Origin: an uncultured Bacteroidota bacterium
GTDB lineage: Bacteria > Bacteroidota > Bacteroidia > Bacteroidales > F082
Reading direction: 5' to 3'
Assembly: GCA_903891085.1 (NCBI GenBank)
Contig: CAITDJ010000124.1
Span: 1 to 64,000 of the forward strand
DNA: 64,000 nt
A program made the translations under genes and the position numbers. This document shows positions 1 through 9,177 of the stretch, one piece after another (position 1 is the stretch's first letter; each line of letters begins with the position of its first letter). The notes beneath the pieces were generated by a model. It did no database searches, had not been told where the DNA came from, and worked only from the letters and a program-made list of their open reading frames with translations.

Positions 1-48
1 ATAAATGCCCCAATTTTCATTTACCAACTTCATTGAATTATTGATTTT

Positions 49-76
49 TTTGAGTGAAAGGAACCCGATAAATTTG
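49..76 (+). promoter_or_regulatory. Candidate promoter of the ribokinase-led operon
   Basis: TTTG at 49-52 and TAAATTTG at 69-76 match the Bacteroidota sigma consensus (TTTG / TAnnTTTG). The 16-bp spacing is a little short. The inferred transcript start lies about 10 bases before the GTG at 93. The window starts here, so a more distal promoter or a preceding gene of the same operon cannot be excluded. Confidence 0.35.
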
Positions 77-92
77 TGAAAATTTTTAAAAA

Positions 93-1010
93 GTGAATTC
101 AGAAAAAAAAATCGTTGTTGTAGGGAGCTGTAATACTGATATGGTGATCAAGGCTGAGCGCCTCCCGATTCCGGGTGAAACTATTCTTGGTGGAATCTTC
201 CTGATGAATCCGGGCGGAAAAGGTGCAAATCAGGCTGTAGCGGCTGCCAGGCTCGGAGGTGATGTTACATTGATCTCGAAAACAGGGAATGATGTATTCG
301 GCAAGCAATCGGTGGTGCTTTACAATTCGGAGAATGTGAATACTGATTTTATCTCATCCGACTCAAAGCTTCCTTCAGGTGTTGCCCTCATTACAGTCGA
401 TTCGATGGGTGAAAATTGTATCGTTGTCGCATCAGGTGCGAATGCCAATTTAAAACCTGCGGATATCGATAAAGCGATAAAAGCCATCGAAAGCTGTCAT
501 ATTGTTCTCATGCAACTCGAGATTCCGTTGGAAACCGTTGAGTATGTTGCCGAACTAGCCTCAGCAAAAGGTAAAAAGGTGATATTGAATCCGGCTCCGG
601 CCAGGGCTTTGTCCAATACCTTGCTAAAGCACCTCGATCTCATCATCCCAAACAAAAGCGAAGCTGAAATATTATCAGGCATCAAGGTCACAGACATCGA
701 AACAGCCAAACAGGCAGCAGATATCATTGCAAAAAAAGGTGTTGATAATGTGGTAATTACCCTTGGTTCGCAAGGTGCTCTTATCCGCGAAAAAGGTACT
801 TTCCAGTTTGTAGCAGCCCACAAGGTGGAAGCCATTGACACAACGGCTGCAGGTGACACCTTTTGTGGCGCACTCTGTGTCGGTCTTTCGGAAGGGAAAT
901 CGATCCTCGAAGCCGTGAAACTCGCCGTTAAAGCATCGGCCATAACGGTAACACGCATGGGCGCACAATCTTCACTTCCCTACCGATCAGAACTGGCCTT
1001 AATTGAATAA
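93..1010 (+). CDS. rbsK: Ribokinase (PfkB family)
   Basis: Cytoplasmic sugar kinase of 305 aa, a normal ribokinase length, expected to make D-ribose 5-phosphate from ribose and ATP. The N-terminal sugar-binding part has the paired glycines NPGGKGANQA at residues 39-48. The C-terminal PfkB signature DTTAAGDTFCGAL carries the catalytic Asp at residue 255. The start is a GTG; no better start in this frame fits the family N-terminus. It is the first gene of a same-strand operon: susC follows after 18 bp, and a sugar permease closes the operon near 14.9 kb. This context suggests it phosphorylates ribose released by the exported enzymes encoded downstream. Family assignment is strong. Ribose as the substrate is inferred from family similarity, and another pentose or a nucleoside is possible. 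Confidence 0.9.
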   Translation: MNSEKKIVVVGSCNTDMVIKAERLPIPGETILGGIFLMNPGGKGANQAVAAARLGGDVTLISKTGNDVFGKQSVVLYNSENVNTDFISSDSKLPSGVALITVDSMGENCIVVASGANANLKPADIDKAIKAIESCHIVLMQLEIPLETVEYVAELASAKGKKVILNPAPARALSNTLLKHLDLIIPNKSEAEILSGIKVTDIETAKQAADIIAKKGVDNVVITLGSQGALIREKGTFQFVAAHKVEAIDTTAAGDTFCGALCVGLSEGKSILEAVKLAVKASAITVTRMGAQSSLPYRSELALIE

Positions 1011-1028
1011 TTATATAATCAATAGGTT

Positions 1029-3983
1029 ATGAAACAAAAATATTTTCACACAAGCCAGGCTCACAGATTAATCAGGCTGTTTATCGTTTTGTTTATCGTG
1101 CTTGTTTATTCAGTTACACAGTCTCAAACTTTAACTGATTTCACCATTAGTGGAACTGTGAAAGACCTTGTCGGTAGCGAATCGCTTCCAGGAGTGAGTG
1201 TTACGGCAAAAGGAACAACAATAGGAACAGTTACCGATTTGGATGGTAACTTCAGTATAACCGTTTCCGGGGGAACGATTCTGGTATTTTCTTATATCGG
1301 TTTCGAATCGGTTGAGTTAATCACAACAAAAAATCAGTCGGTACAGATCAGACTCAAATCCATAGTAGCCTCTTTAGATGAGGTAGTTGTGATCGGTTAC
1401 GGTAACACAACCAAAAAGGAGGTTACGGGCTCAATTTCGACCGTAAAATCGGATGGTTTCAACCGTGGCGCCTACAATAACCCGATGGGATTGTTGCAGG
1501 GCAAGGTAGCCGGATTAACCATTGTGAAGCCAAATGGCGCTGATCCCATGGCCGGATATAATATTATTTTACGGGGAACCAACACACTCACTTCGGGACA
1601 GGGTCCGTTAATTATCGTCGACGGCGTAATAGGCGCCGAAATGAAAAACATTAGTCCGGAAGAAATTGAATCGATGGATGTGCTGAAAGACGGCGCCGCG
1701 GCTGCAATTTATGGTACACGTGGCTCGAATGGTGTAATCATTATCACCACAAAAAGGGCAAAATCAGGCGTAAGTAAAGTTGAATATTCAGGACTGCTTT
1801 CGGTACAGGTCGCACCACGCGGTGTTGAAAATCTGTCGGCAAGCGAATTCAGACAGGCAATCGAAGAATATGCCCCTGATAAAATCGGGAGTATTTATGA
1901 TGCCAATACAGATTGGTTTGGTGAAATTACGCGATCGACGCCTTTCAGTCAGAAACATAATCTTGCTTTTAGTGGCGGTACAGATGATTTTTCGCACCGT
2001 ACAACAATTTATATCGATAATGCCAATGGTTTACTCAAAGATAATGAATCGAATAAATACCTGCTTCGGACGAATGTTTCGCAAAATGTATTGGACGATT
2101 TGCTGGTACTCGATTACAACCTGAGCTACAGCATGAGGAATTACAAACCTGCAAATTATGATCTTTTCTATCAGTCGTTCATCCGTAACCCCACGAGCCC
2201 TATCTATGATCCCGACAACACCTATTCGGGTGGTTACACCTTGCTCGAAGGTATTGATTATTATAATCCGGTAGCCATGCTGCATGAACGTGTCCGGGAA
2301 GGAAAAACAACTGATGCAGGTGGAAATGTCAGGGCTACCTTAAACCTGTTTAAAAATTTGAAATGGATCAATTTCATTTCAATCGAACAATCAGAATGGG
2401 AAGACCTTTCATACAAAACCAAGTACTACCCAAGCATGTTGGGCAAAGGCGGCGAAGCCGAAATCAGTAATGGACGTAACAGCAGCTTGCAATACGAAAG
2501 TACGTTAAACTATTTAAAATCATTCGGAAACCATAATTTTCAGGGACTGGCAGGTTATTCATTCCAGGAACAGGAATTGAACACCTCCTATATGGTCAAT
2601 TCAGGATTCGACTCCGATTTGTATGGTCCGCACAATATCGGCGCCGGATCGGCTTTAGGTGTTGGTAAAGCAGAGATGGGATCGTACAAAGAAAAAAACC
2701 GGCTCATCTCCTTTTTTGGACGTGTAATGTATAATTACAACGAACGATATTTGGCGGCCGTTTCACTCCGCCGCGAAGGCTCGTCCCGTTTCGGAAAAAA
2801 CCATAAATGGGGATGGTTTCCTTCGGCAAGCTTTGGCTGGCGCATCAACAAGGAAGAATTCATGTCGGATCTGAAATGGATTGACGATCTTAAACTCCGT
2901 GTAGGTTACGGTGTTACCGGAAATCAGGATTTCGACAATTATAAATCACTGATCATGATGGGGATAGCAGGCAAATTCTTCTACAACGGTGAATGGATCA
3001 ACACTTACGAACCCACATCAAACCCAAATCCTGAACTACGTTGGGAAAAGAAACAGGAAATGAATGTCGGCATCGATTTCGCCATCTATAACAGCCGCTT
3101 CAGTGGCGCGCTTGATTACTACTACCGAAGAAGTACCGATTTGCTTTATACCTATAATGTTCCTTATCCACCATATATTTATCCCGAACTATTCACAAAT
3201 GTTGGTACCATCAGCAACCAGGGTGTAGAATTAACGGTAAACGCATTAGCGGTCAGAAAAGCAAATTTTGTTTGGAATACCACACTCACATTCAGCAAAA
3301 ACGCCAACAAATTGGTTAAGTTTTCGAACGAGGAGTTCACCAACAAATACATCGAAACAGGTTGGCTTGGCGGTGCATTTCCACTGAATGCCCTGCGTGT
3401 TGAAGAAGGCAAATCTCTTGGCACATTCTATGGGCCAGTTTGGCTTGGCCTCGATGAAAATGGATACGATCGTTTCAAGAATGCCAATCCAATTGGAAAG
3501 GTGAATCCCGAAGATTGGGAACCAATTGGTAACGCCTACCCTTTCTGTACACTTGGCTGGAGTAACGCAATGAGCTACAAAAACTGGGACATGAACCTCT
3601 CGTTCAGAGCAAACATCGGTGGTCAGGTGCTGAATATGTACCGTCTGTATTACGAAAACTGGCAGAGTATCGGCCGCAACATCGTATACACGCAGTTGGA
3701 AACACCCGAATTTGTAGGTAACGGGCAGTTTTCTTCAAAATATATTGAAAATGCCACTTTCGTGAAACTCGACAATATCTCTGTCGGGTATAATGTCCCG
3801 GTTAAATCAAAATACATTTCGAAAATCAGGGTGAATGCCACCGCACAGGATGTACTCACCATCACCGGTTACAAAGGCCTTGATCCGGAAGTGAACCTGA
3901 GTGGTCTGCAACCCGGAATCGAAAGCATGTATTATTATCCTCGGACCACTACTGTTACTTTGGGTGTCAATGTTACTTTTTAA
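1029..3983 (+). CDS. SusC/RagA-family TonB-dependent outer-membrane transporter
   Basis: 984-aa outer-membrane transporter. A signal peptide ending near VTQSQT is followed by a carboxypeptidase-regulatory-like domain (about residues 35-110, ending FSYIGFESVEL). Then come the SusC motif DEVVVIGYG, the TonB plug (GLLQGKVAGLTI, ESMDVLKDGAAAAIYG) and a long beta-barrel that ends in an aromatic residue (VNVTF). It should import an oligomeric or bulky ligand with the SusD encoded 18 bp downstream. It sits between ribokinase and three ADP-ribosylglycohydrolase-fold proteins, so the ligand is probably ribosyl-containing rather than a common polysaccharide. No glycoside hydrolase of a classical CAZy family is in this operon. 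Confidence 0.93.
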   Translation: MKQKYFHTSQAHRLIRLFIVLFIVLVYSVTQSQTLTDFTISGTVKDLVGSESLPGVSVTAKGTTIGTVTDLDGNFSITVSGGTILVFSYIGFESVELITTKNQSVQIRLKSIVASLDEVVVIGYGNTTKKEVTGSISTVKSDGFNRGAYNNPMGLLQGKVAGLTIVKPNGADPMAGYNIILRGTNTLTSGQGPLIIVDGVIGAEMKNISPEEIESMDVLKDGAAAAIYGTRGSNGVIIITTKRAKSGVSKVEYSGLLSVQVAPRGVENLSASEFRQAIEEYAPDKIGSIYDANTDWFGEITRSTPFSQKHNLAFSGGTDDFSHRTTIYIDNANGLLKDNESNKYLLRTNVSQNVLDDLLVLDYNLSYSMRNYKPANYDLFYQSFIRNPTSPIYDPDNTYSGGYTLLEGIDYYNPVAMLHERVREGKTTDAGGNVRATLNLFKNLKWINFISIEQSEWEDLSYKTKYYPSMLGKGGEAEISNGRNSSLQYESTLNYLKSFGNHNFQGLAGYSFQEQELNTSYMVNSGFDSDLYGPHNIGAGSALGVGKAEMGSYKEKNRLISFFGRVMYNYNERYLAAVSLRREGSSRFGKNHKWGWFPSASFGWRINKEEFMSDLKWIDDLKLRVGYGVTGNQDFDNYKSLIMMGIAGKFFYNGEWINTYEPTSNPNPELRWEKKQEMNVGIDFAIYNSRFSGALDYYYRRSTDLLYTYNVPYPPYIYPELFTNVGTISNQGVELTVNALAVRKANFVWNTTLTFSKNANKLVKFSNEEFTNKYIETGWLGGAFPLNALRVEEGKSLGTFYGPVWLGLDENGYDRFKNANPIGKVNPEDWEPIGNAYPFCTLGWSNAMSYKNWDMNLSFRANIGGQVLNMYRLYYENWQSIGRNIVYTQLETPEFVGNGQFSSKYIENATFVKLDNISVGYNVPVKSKYISKIRVNATAQDVLTITGYKGLDPEVNLSGLQPGIESMYYYPRTTTVTLGVNVTF

Positions 3984-4001
3984 TTCAAAACAGAACCTGT
4001 C

Positions 4002-5510
4002 ATGAAAAAAACACAATATACAATACAGGCCATTTGTTTAACCCTCCTGTTGATCTTAGTTTCCTGTACCAAGCTTGATGAAGAAGTTTATTCGGATATC
4101 CCGCTCGATAAGTTCTTCCGGACTGAAAAAGATGTTCTGATGAATGCCGGACGAGCCTATACCAAATTACAGCGGTATCCTGAAGAATTCAGTCTATGGA
4201 CGCTCAACGAAATAGCTTCCGACGAAATGGTAGCACCTGGCCGCGACGATGGCTTCGTTTGGGACAATGGCCGTTGGGACGAGATTCATACCCACAGGCT
4301 GAGTGCCACCAACAAAATCCTGACCTTATCGTGGGAATTTGTTTTCGAAGGTATTGCCGCCTGCAATGAGGTGATTTACGAAACTGAGCAAACAGATATT
4401 ACCTTCCCCGAAAAGGATCGCATCGTTTCTGAAATCAAGATTTTGCGTGCATTCTTTTATTATTGGGGTATCGATAACTGGGGTAACATCCCGTTTTCGA
4501 TCGATTTCACTGATAAAAAACTCTCCGAACAGAAAAACAGGCAGTTCATCTTCGATTATATCGAAAAAGACATCCTCAACAATGTGGATAAACTGCAAAA
4601 TATTCCTGGTCCATCGTACTATGGACGTGTTACACAAGGCATGGCATATACCTTGCTGGCCAAACTTTACCTGAATGCCCAGGAATGGATTGGTGAAGAT
4701 AAATTTCAAATGGCTGTTGATGCCTGCGACAAGGTGATCGCGTTGAACAGTTACCAGATTGAAGACGATTATTTCTCAAATTTTAAGGTGTATAACGAAT
4801 CATCGCTGGAGAATATTTTTGTCATCCCGATGAATTCAATCTTTACCAAGGACAGGTTTTACTGGTACACCCTTACCCTGAATGATGCAAGTCGTGCCAC
4901 GTTTAATTTTAAAGGTCAGATGTGGGATGAGTTCGTGCTGGAACCCGGTTTTTTGGATAAGTTTGCTGATAATGATCTTCGAAAGCAATCGTTCCTTTAT
5001 GGGCAGCAAAAAGACAAAAACGGCAACGACATCATCATCGACAGCGAACCTTTTATTTACACGCCAACCATTGCCAATTATATGGCCCGCAAGAAATGGG
5101 AAGGCGCCCGTTGTGCAAAGTATGAGTATCAGGATGCCCTTGAATATTATACCACAGATATGGAGAATGATTTTGTGCTCTTCAGGTATGCCGATGTATT
5201 ATATACAAAAATGGAGGCGCTCTGGCGTCTTGGCCGTGGTGGTGAGATGTTGGGTGAACCCGATTTTCAGAAGCTCAGAACAAGGGCCGGTTTGGAACCA
5301 TGGCAGTTGTCGGACCTGAACGATGCAGAGTTTTTGGATGAACTGGGCCGTGAGTTTGCCTGGGAAGGGCATCGCCGTCAGGATCAGATTCGCTTTGGTG
5401 TATGGGGCAATCCGGGATGGAACAAACCTGTGTCGGGTCTGAATGCTAAATTATTTCCGATACCGCAATCCGTGCTGAGTACCAATGCTAACCTTGAACA
5501 AAACCCATAA
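4002..5510 (+). CDS. SusD/RagB-family surface ligand-binding lipoprotein
   Basis: 502-aa lipoprotein, a typical SusD length. The signal peptide ends in a lipobox with Cys22 (ILVSCTKLDEE). The N-terminal SusD-like TPR part contains LRAFFYYWGIDNWGNIPF. The C-terminal RagB/SusD domain contains the usual ADVLYTKMEALWRLG stretch and an EFAWEGHRRQDQIRFG segment typical of the family. It partners the SusC encoded immediately upstream as the lid and binding protein on the cell surface. The next gene starts 6 bp after its stop, so translation is probably coupled. The ligand cannot be read from the sequence. Confidence 0.93.
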   Translation: MKKTQYTIQAICLTLLLILVSCTKLDEEVYSDIPLDKFFRTEKDVLMNAGRAYTKLQRYPEEFSLWTLNEIASDEMVAPGRDDGFVWDNGRWDEIHTHRLSATNKILTLSWEFVFEGIAACNEVIYETEQTDITFPEKDRIVSEIKILRAFFYYWGIDNWGNIPFSIDFTDKKLSEQKNRQFIFDYIEKDILNNVDKLQNIPGPSYYGRVTQGMAYTLLAKLYLNAQEWIGEDKFQMAVDACDKVIALNSYQIEDDYFSNFKVYNESSLENIFVIPMNSIFTKDRFYWYTLTLNDASRATFNFKGQMWDEFVLEPGFLDKFADNDLRKQSFLYGQQKDKNGNDIIIDSEPFIYTPTIANYMARKKWEGARCAKYEYQDALEYYTTDMENDFVLFRYADVLYTKMEALWRLGRGGEMLGEPDFQKLRTRAGLEPWQLSDLNDAEFLDELGREFAWEGHRRQDQIRFGVWGNPGWNKPVSGLNAKLFPIPQSVLSTNANLEQNP

Positions 5511-5516
5511 CATACC

Positions 5517-7514
5517 ATGGTGAATCGTGTTAACATACTGATATTGTTTATTTTAGTTTCTGTTTCATTCAACGTACAGGCACAAAACACATCAAATACT
5601 GAAAATCGCTCGATCGAAGTAAGTGTGTTGCGCGATAAAATTGCCGGTGCATGGATAGGCCAGATGATTGGCAATATGTATGGATTACCGCACGAGAATA
5701 AATATGTAAATGCACCCGGCGACGAAAACTGGCCTTACGGTTACAGTAAAAGTTTAGACAAACTGAAAAAGTATGAAGGCGCTTTTTCGGACGATGATAC
5801 CGATGTTGAGTATATGTATCTGTTGCAGATGCTGAAATTCGGTCCCGAGCCATCGTATGCACAATTGCGTGAAGCCTGGATGTATCACATCCGCGACCGT
5901 GTGTGGTTAGCCAATCGGGCAGCTCTCGGGCTGATGTATTTTGGATACACGCCACCCTATACGGGAAGCAAACAACTGAATCCGCACTGGTATCAGATAG
6001 ATCCGCAGCTTATTAACGAAATTTGGGCTGTAACAGCACCAGGAATGGTTGTTTATGCAGCCTCCAAATCGGACTGGGCAGCGCGCATCACCAGTGATGA
6101 CTGGGGTGTTGAGCCAACAATTTTGTATGGCGCCATGTATTCGGCAGCTTTTTTCGAAAATGATATAGATACACTCATCCGGATCGGTCTGGATGCTTTA
6201 CCGGCCGGAGGCCGGTTCACGGCAACCGTAAAAGAAATGATTGCCTTACACGAAAAATATCCATCCGACTGGAAAGCTTCCCGGAAGGAAATGGCACAGA
6301 AATATTACGTCAGCGAACCCGACCTGACCAAAACAATTTGGAATGCCAATCTGAATGGCGCCTGCGCTATCCTTGCCATGCTTTATGGCGAAGGTGATTT
6401 CCAGCGCACACTCGATCTGTCGTGTGCCATGGGTTTCGATGCTGATAACCAGGCGGCAACAGTTGCAGGTGTGATGGGAATCATCAACGGAATGAATGGT
6501 CTGCCCGAAAATCTCTATTTGCCTATCGAAGGCTGGACAAAACCTTTTAACGACAAGTATATCAATATCACACGCTATGACCTACCTGATGCAAACATTT
6601 CAATGATCATCGATCAGACCCTGAAAGAAGCCATCGACCTTGCAATTTTAAAAGGTGGAAGAATAAGCGGAAAAACTGGCAATGAAGTGCTGACGATCAA
6701 TACAGACGCGGTTTTTAATCCACCACTCGAATTTTGTATCGGACCCATGCCACAAATGGAAGTTGGCAAAGCAGTTAACTTTGATTTTTATACTGAGGCA
6801 AACAAAATGTATGACTGGAGCTTGGTCACCGGCAGGCTGCCCGATGGACTTACTATCTCGAATGGCAAACTAACAGGAATTCCAACAGTTCCGGGTTATT
6901 CAAAAGTAAGTTTACAACTCGATAACGGAAAAGATAAATTAACAAGAGATTTTAATCTGTTGGTGCGTAGCGAAAATATCGCCCAAAGTGCAGATACAAT
7001 ATACGCCAATGTGCGACAACTCAACGAAAAAGTACTCGATTCATGCTGGTACACCTTTGGAAAATCGATGTATGCAAAGGATGTTGTTGTTATAAACGAT
7101 GGAAAAACCTCTGGTGCAGGTTCGGTTTTCTATAGCCTGGCCGCCAAATCAAAGATTCCGAAAGTTGATTATTACGGCTATGGCTGGAAGAATCCACAAA
7201 AAATAAGCATGTTGGCATTGCATACCGGTTGCCTCGAAGAATTTGGCGGCTGGTTCACTTCGATCAATGTGCAGTATATGAACGAGGCCGGTAAATGGGT
7301 TCCTGTGGAGAATATTTCATTCATACCCGTTTTGCCTGAAACAGATATCGTGTTTTTTCAACCTCATTTTGTGGAATATGTAATCAGTTTTGCAACAGTC
7401 GAAACGAAGGCCATCCGTATCATCGGTGATGCCAAAATACAAAGCCACTGGAATAAATACACCAAACAGGTTTCGGGATTTACCTCAGTGACTGAACTTA
7501 GCGTTTATCATTAA
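5517..7514 (+). CDS. Exported ADP-ribosylglycohydrolase-fold protein with Ig-like and C-terminal binding domains
   Basis: 665 aa with a signal peptide (cleavage near NVQAQ). The ADP-ribosylglycohydrolase (DraG/ARH) fold spans about residues 35-380. It keeps the first acidic metal motif SDDDTD at 91-96 and a C-terminal motif GFDADN, with Asp308 and Asp310. A putative Ig (He_PIG-like) domain follows around residues 405-485 (WSLVTGRLPDGLTI...GKLTGIPTVPG). The last 180 residues look like a galactose-binding or F5/8-type module, but that is a weak call. Classical DraG/ARH enzymes are intracellular. This one is exported and sits between SusCD and a sugar permease, which points to a catabolic role: cleaving a ribosyl linkage in the periplasm or at the surface. 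The exact substrate is unknown. Confidence 0.82.
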   Translation: MVNRVNILILFILVSVSFNVQAQNTSNTENRSIEVSVLRDKIAGAWIGQMIGNMYGLPHENKYVNAPGDENWPYGYSKSLDKLKKYEGAFSDDDTDVEYMYLLQMLKFGPEPSYAQLREAWMYHIRDRVWLANRAALGLMYFGYTPPYTGSKQLNPHWYQIDPQLINEIWAVTAPGMVVYAASKSDWAARITSDDWGVEPTILYGAMYSAAFFENDIDTLIRIGLDALPAGGRFTATVKEMIALHEKYPSDWKASRKEMAQKYYVSEPDLTKTIWNANLNGACAILAMLYGEGDFQRTLDLSCAMGFDADNQAATVAGVMGIINGMNGLPENLYLPIEGWTKPFNDKYINITRYDLPDANISMIIDQTLKEAIDLAILKGGRISGKTGNEVLTINTDAVFNPPLEFCIGPMPQMEVGKAVNFDFYTEANKMYDWSLVTGRLPDGLTISNGKLTGIPTVPGYSKVSLQLDNGKDKLTRDFNLLVRSENIAQSADTIYANVRQLNEKVLDSCWYTFGKSMYAKDVVVINDGKTSGAGSVFYSLAAKSKIPKVDYYGYGWKNPQKISMLALHTGCLEEFGGWFTSINVQYMNEAGKWVPVENISFIPVLPETDIVFFQPHFVEYVISFATVETKAIRIIGDAKIQSHWNKYTKQVSGFTSVTELSVYH

Positions 7515-7527
7515 CAAGGAAAAGTTT

Positions 7528-9177
7528 ATGCGATATAATATCATACAGACTTCAATATTTGCTTTCGTTGCCGCATTAATACCGGCTTTTTCGGTTTCAT
7601 GTTCCGAAAAAAAGCCGGTTGCCAAAACAGCAACAACCGAAAACAAACTGACGGTTGATCAGCTTCAAAACAAAATCAAAGGTGGATGGGCAGGTCAGAC
7701 CATCGGTGTGGTTTATGGCGCTCCGGTCGAATTCAAATACCAGGGATCCATCATTCCTGATTACCAGAATATACCATGGCGCGAAGCTTATGTAAAATAC
7801 TGGTGGGATAAAAAACCCGGTTTGTTTGATGATATCTATACCGACCTGAATTTTGTGAATGTTTTCGAGAAATATGGCATGAATGTTTCGATGGATACCA
7901 TCGCTAAGTATTGGGCATCCACTGCCTATCATCTGGCCCATGCCAATCAGGCATCGCGATACAATATTCTGAATGGCATCATGCCCCCTCAGTCGGGTAA
8001 CTGGAAAAATAATCCCCATGCCGATGATCTTGATTTTCAGATTGAAGCAGATTTCATTGGTTTGATGGCTCCGGGCATGGTAAACAAGGCAACCGGAATT
8101 GCTGATCGTGTGGGTCATATCATGAACAGTGGTGATGGTTGGTATGGCGGCGTTTATGTATCGGCCCTATATTCGCTCGCCTTTGTTTTGAATGATGTAA
8201 ATGAAATCGTTACCGAAGCCGTGAAAACTATTCCTGCCGGAACGAAGTTCCATGATTGCATCGCCGACGTTGTTCAATGGCACAAACAATATCCCGACGA
8301 CTGGAAGGCATGTTGGTTTGAGCTTGAGAAGAAATGGAATAATGATGTTGGATGTCCGAAAGGCTGTTTCCTGTCGTTTAACATCGATGCCAAAATAAAT
8401 TCGGCTTATGTAACCATCGGCCTTTTATATGGGAAAGGTGATTTCACCCGGTCGATTGATATCGCGGCGCGCTGTAGCCAGGATGCTGACTGCAATCCGG
8501 CAACGGTTGGCGGTGTGTTGGGTGTGATGACCGGTTATAAAAACATTCCTGAATTCTGGTTAAAACCACTTCAGGAAATTGAACCCCTCTATTTTGAAGG
8601 AACACCCATGTCATTAAACAGAGCCTACGAACTGAGCTATAAACATGCGTTAGAAACGATTAATAGTGCAGGTGGATCAGTTGTTGGTGATAATATTTCA
8701 ATTCCTTTTGAAACACCGGTTGCAGTGGCATTTGAACAGAATTTCGAAAGAACATTCCCAATTCTCCGCGATCGGTTCGACCGTTCATTCACCGACGAAT
8801 TGGTGTATGAATTTGAAGGGAATGGGTATATTCTTTATGGCAACCTAGTGAAAAACTCGAAAATCGACAAGAATTATATCGACCGCGTTTCGAAGCGGGT
8901 TGGATCGGAAGTTTTTGGACTGGCTGAACCCGATGACCCATATGTGGCTGAGTTGGAAGTATATATCGATGGCAATCTTGATGAGCATGTTAAAATGCCC
9001 ATGAAAAACACCTCGCGTCGCCTCGAACCGGCCTGGAAATATCAGTTGACTGAAGGCAAACACACCGTAAGATTGAAATGGATGAATCCTCAAAAAGAAT
9101 ACGAAATCCGCATAAACGATATCGTGGTTTATGCTGAGAATCAGCCGAAAAGTAATTTGCCACAAAACACAAAGTAA
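7528..9177 (+). CDS. ADP-ribosylglycohydrolase-fold lipoprotein, variant metal motif
   Basis: 549-aa lipoprotein; the lipobox is FSVSC with Cys25. The DraG/ARH-like fold begins with KIKGGWAGQTIG at 49-60. Instead of the usual (S/T)DDT, the first acidic motif is DDIYTD at residues 101-106. The C-terminal metal motif is QDADCNPAT, with Asp319 and Asp321. A small beta-rich C-terminal domain starts near residue 400. The protein is clearly homologous to the next gene (shared HANQASRYNILNGIMPP-type and NNPHADD segments), so the two are a tandem duplication. It overlaps that gene by one base (TAATG), implying translational coupling. It is probably a hydrolase of a ribosyl or other furanosyl bond; the changed motif makes classical ADP-ribosyl-arginine hydrolysis uncertain. 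Confidence 0.8.
   Translation: MRYNIIQTSIFAFVAALIPAFSVSCSEKKPVAKTATTENKLTVDQLQNKIKGGWAGQTIGVVYGAPVEFKYQGSIIPDYQNIPWREAYVKYWWDKKPGLFDDIYTDLNFVNVFEKYGMNVSMDTIAKYWASTAYHLAHANQASRYNILNGIMPPQSGNWKNNPHADDLDFQIEADFIGLMAPGMVNKATGIADRVGHIMNSGDGWYGGVYVSALYSLAFVLNDVNEIVTEAVKTIPAGTKFHDCIADVVQWHKQYPDDWKACWFELEKKWNNDVGCPKGCFLSFNIDAKINSAYVTIGLLYGKGDFTRSIDIAARCSQDADCNPATVGGVLGVMTGYKNIPEFWLKPLQEIEPLYFEGTPMSLNRAYELSYKHALETINSAGGSVVGDNISIPFETPVAVAFEQNFERTFPILRDRFDRSFTDELVYEFEGNGYILYGNLVKNSKIDKNYIDRVSKRVGSEVFGLAEPDDPYVAELEVYIDGNLDEHVKMPMKNTSRRLEPAWKYQLTEGKHTVRLKWMNPQKEYEIRINDIVVYAENQPKSNLPQNTK

Noticed and set aside
497-958. A 153-codon open frame on the - strand inside the ribokinase gene
   Set aside because: It is fully antisense to a gene with clear catalytic motifs and has no domain character; treated as a shadow frame, like other long antisense frames (for example 31256-31801 and 18727-19203).
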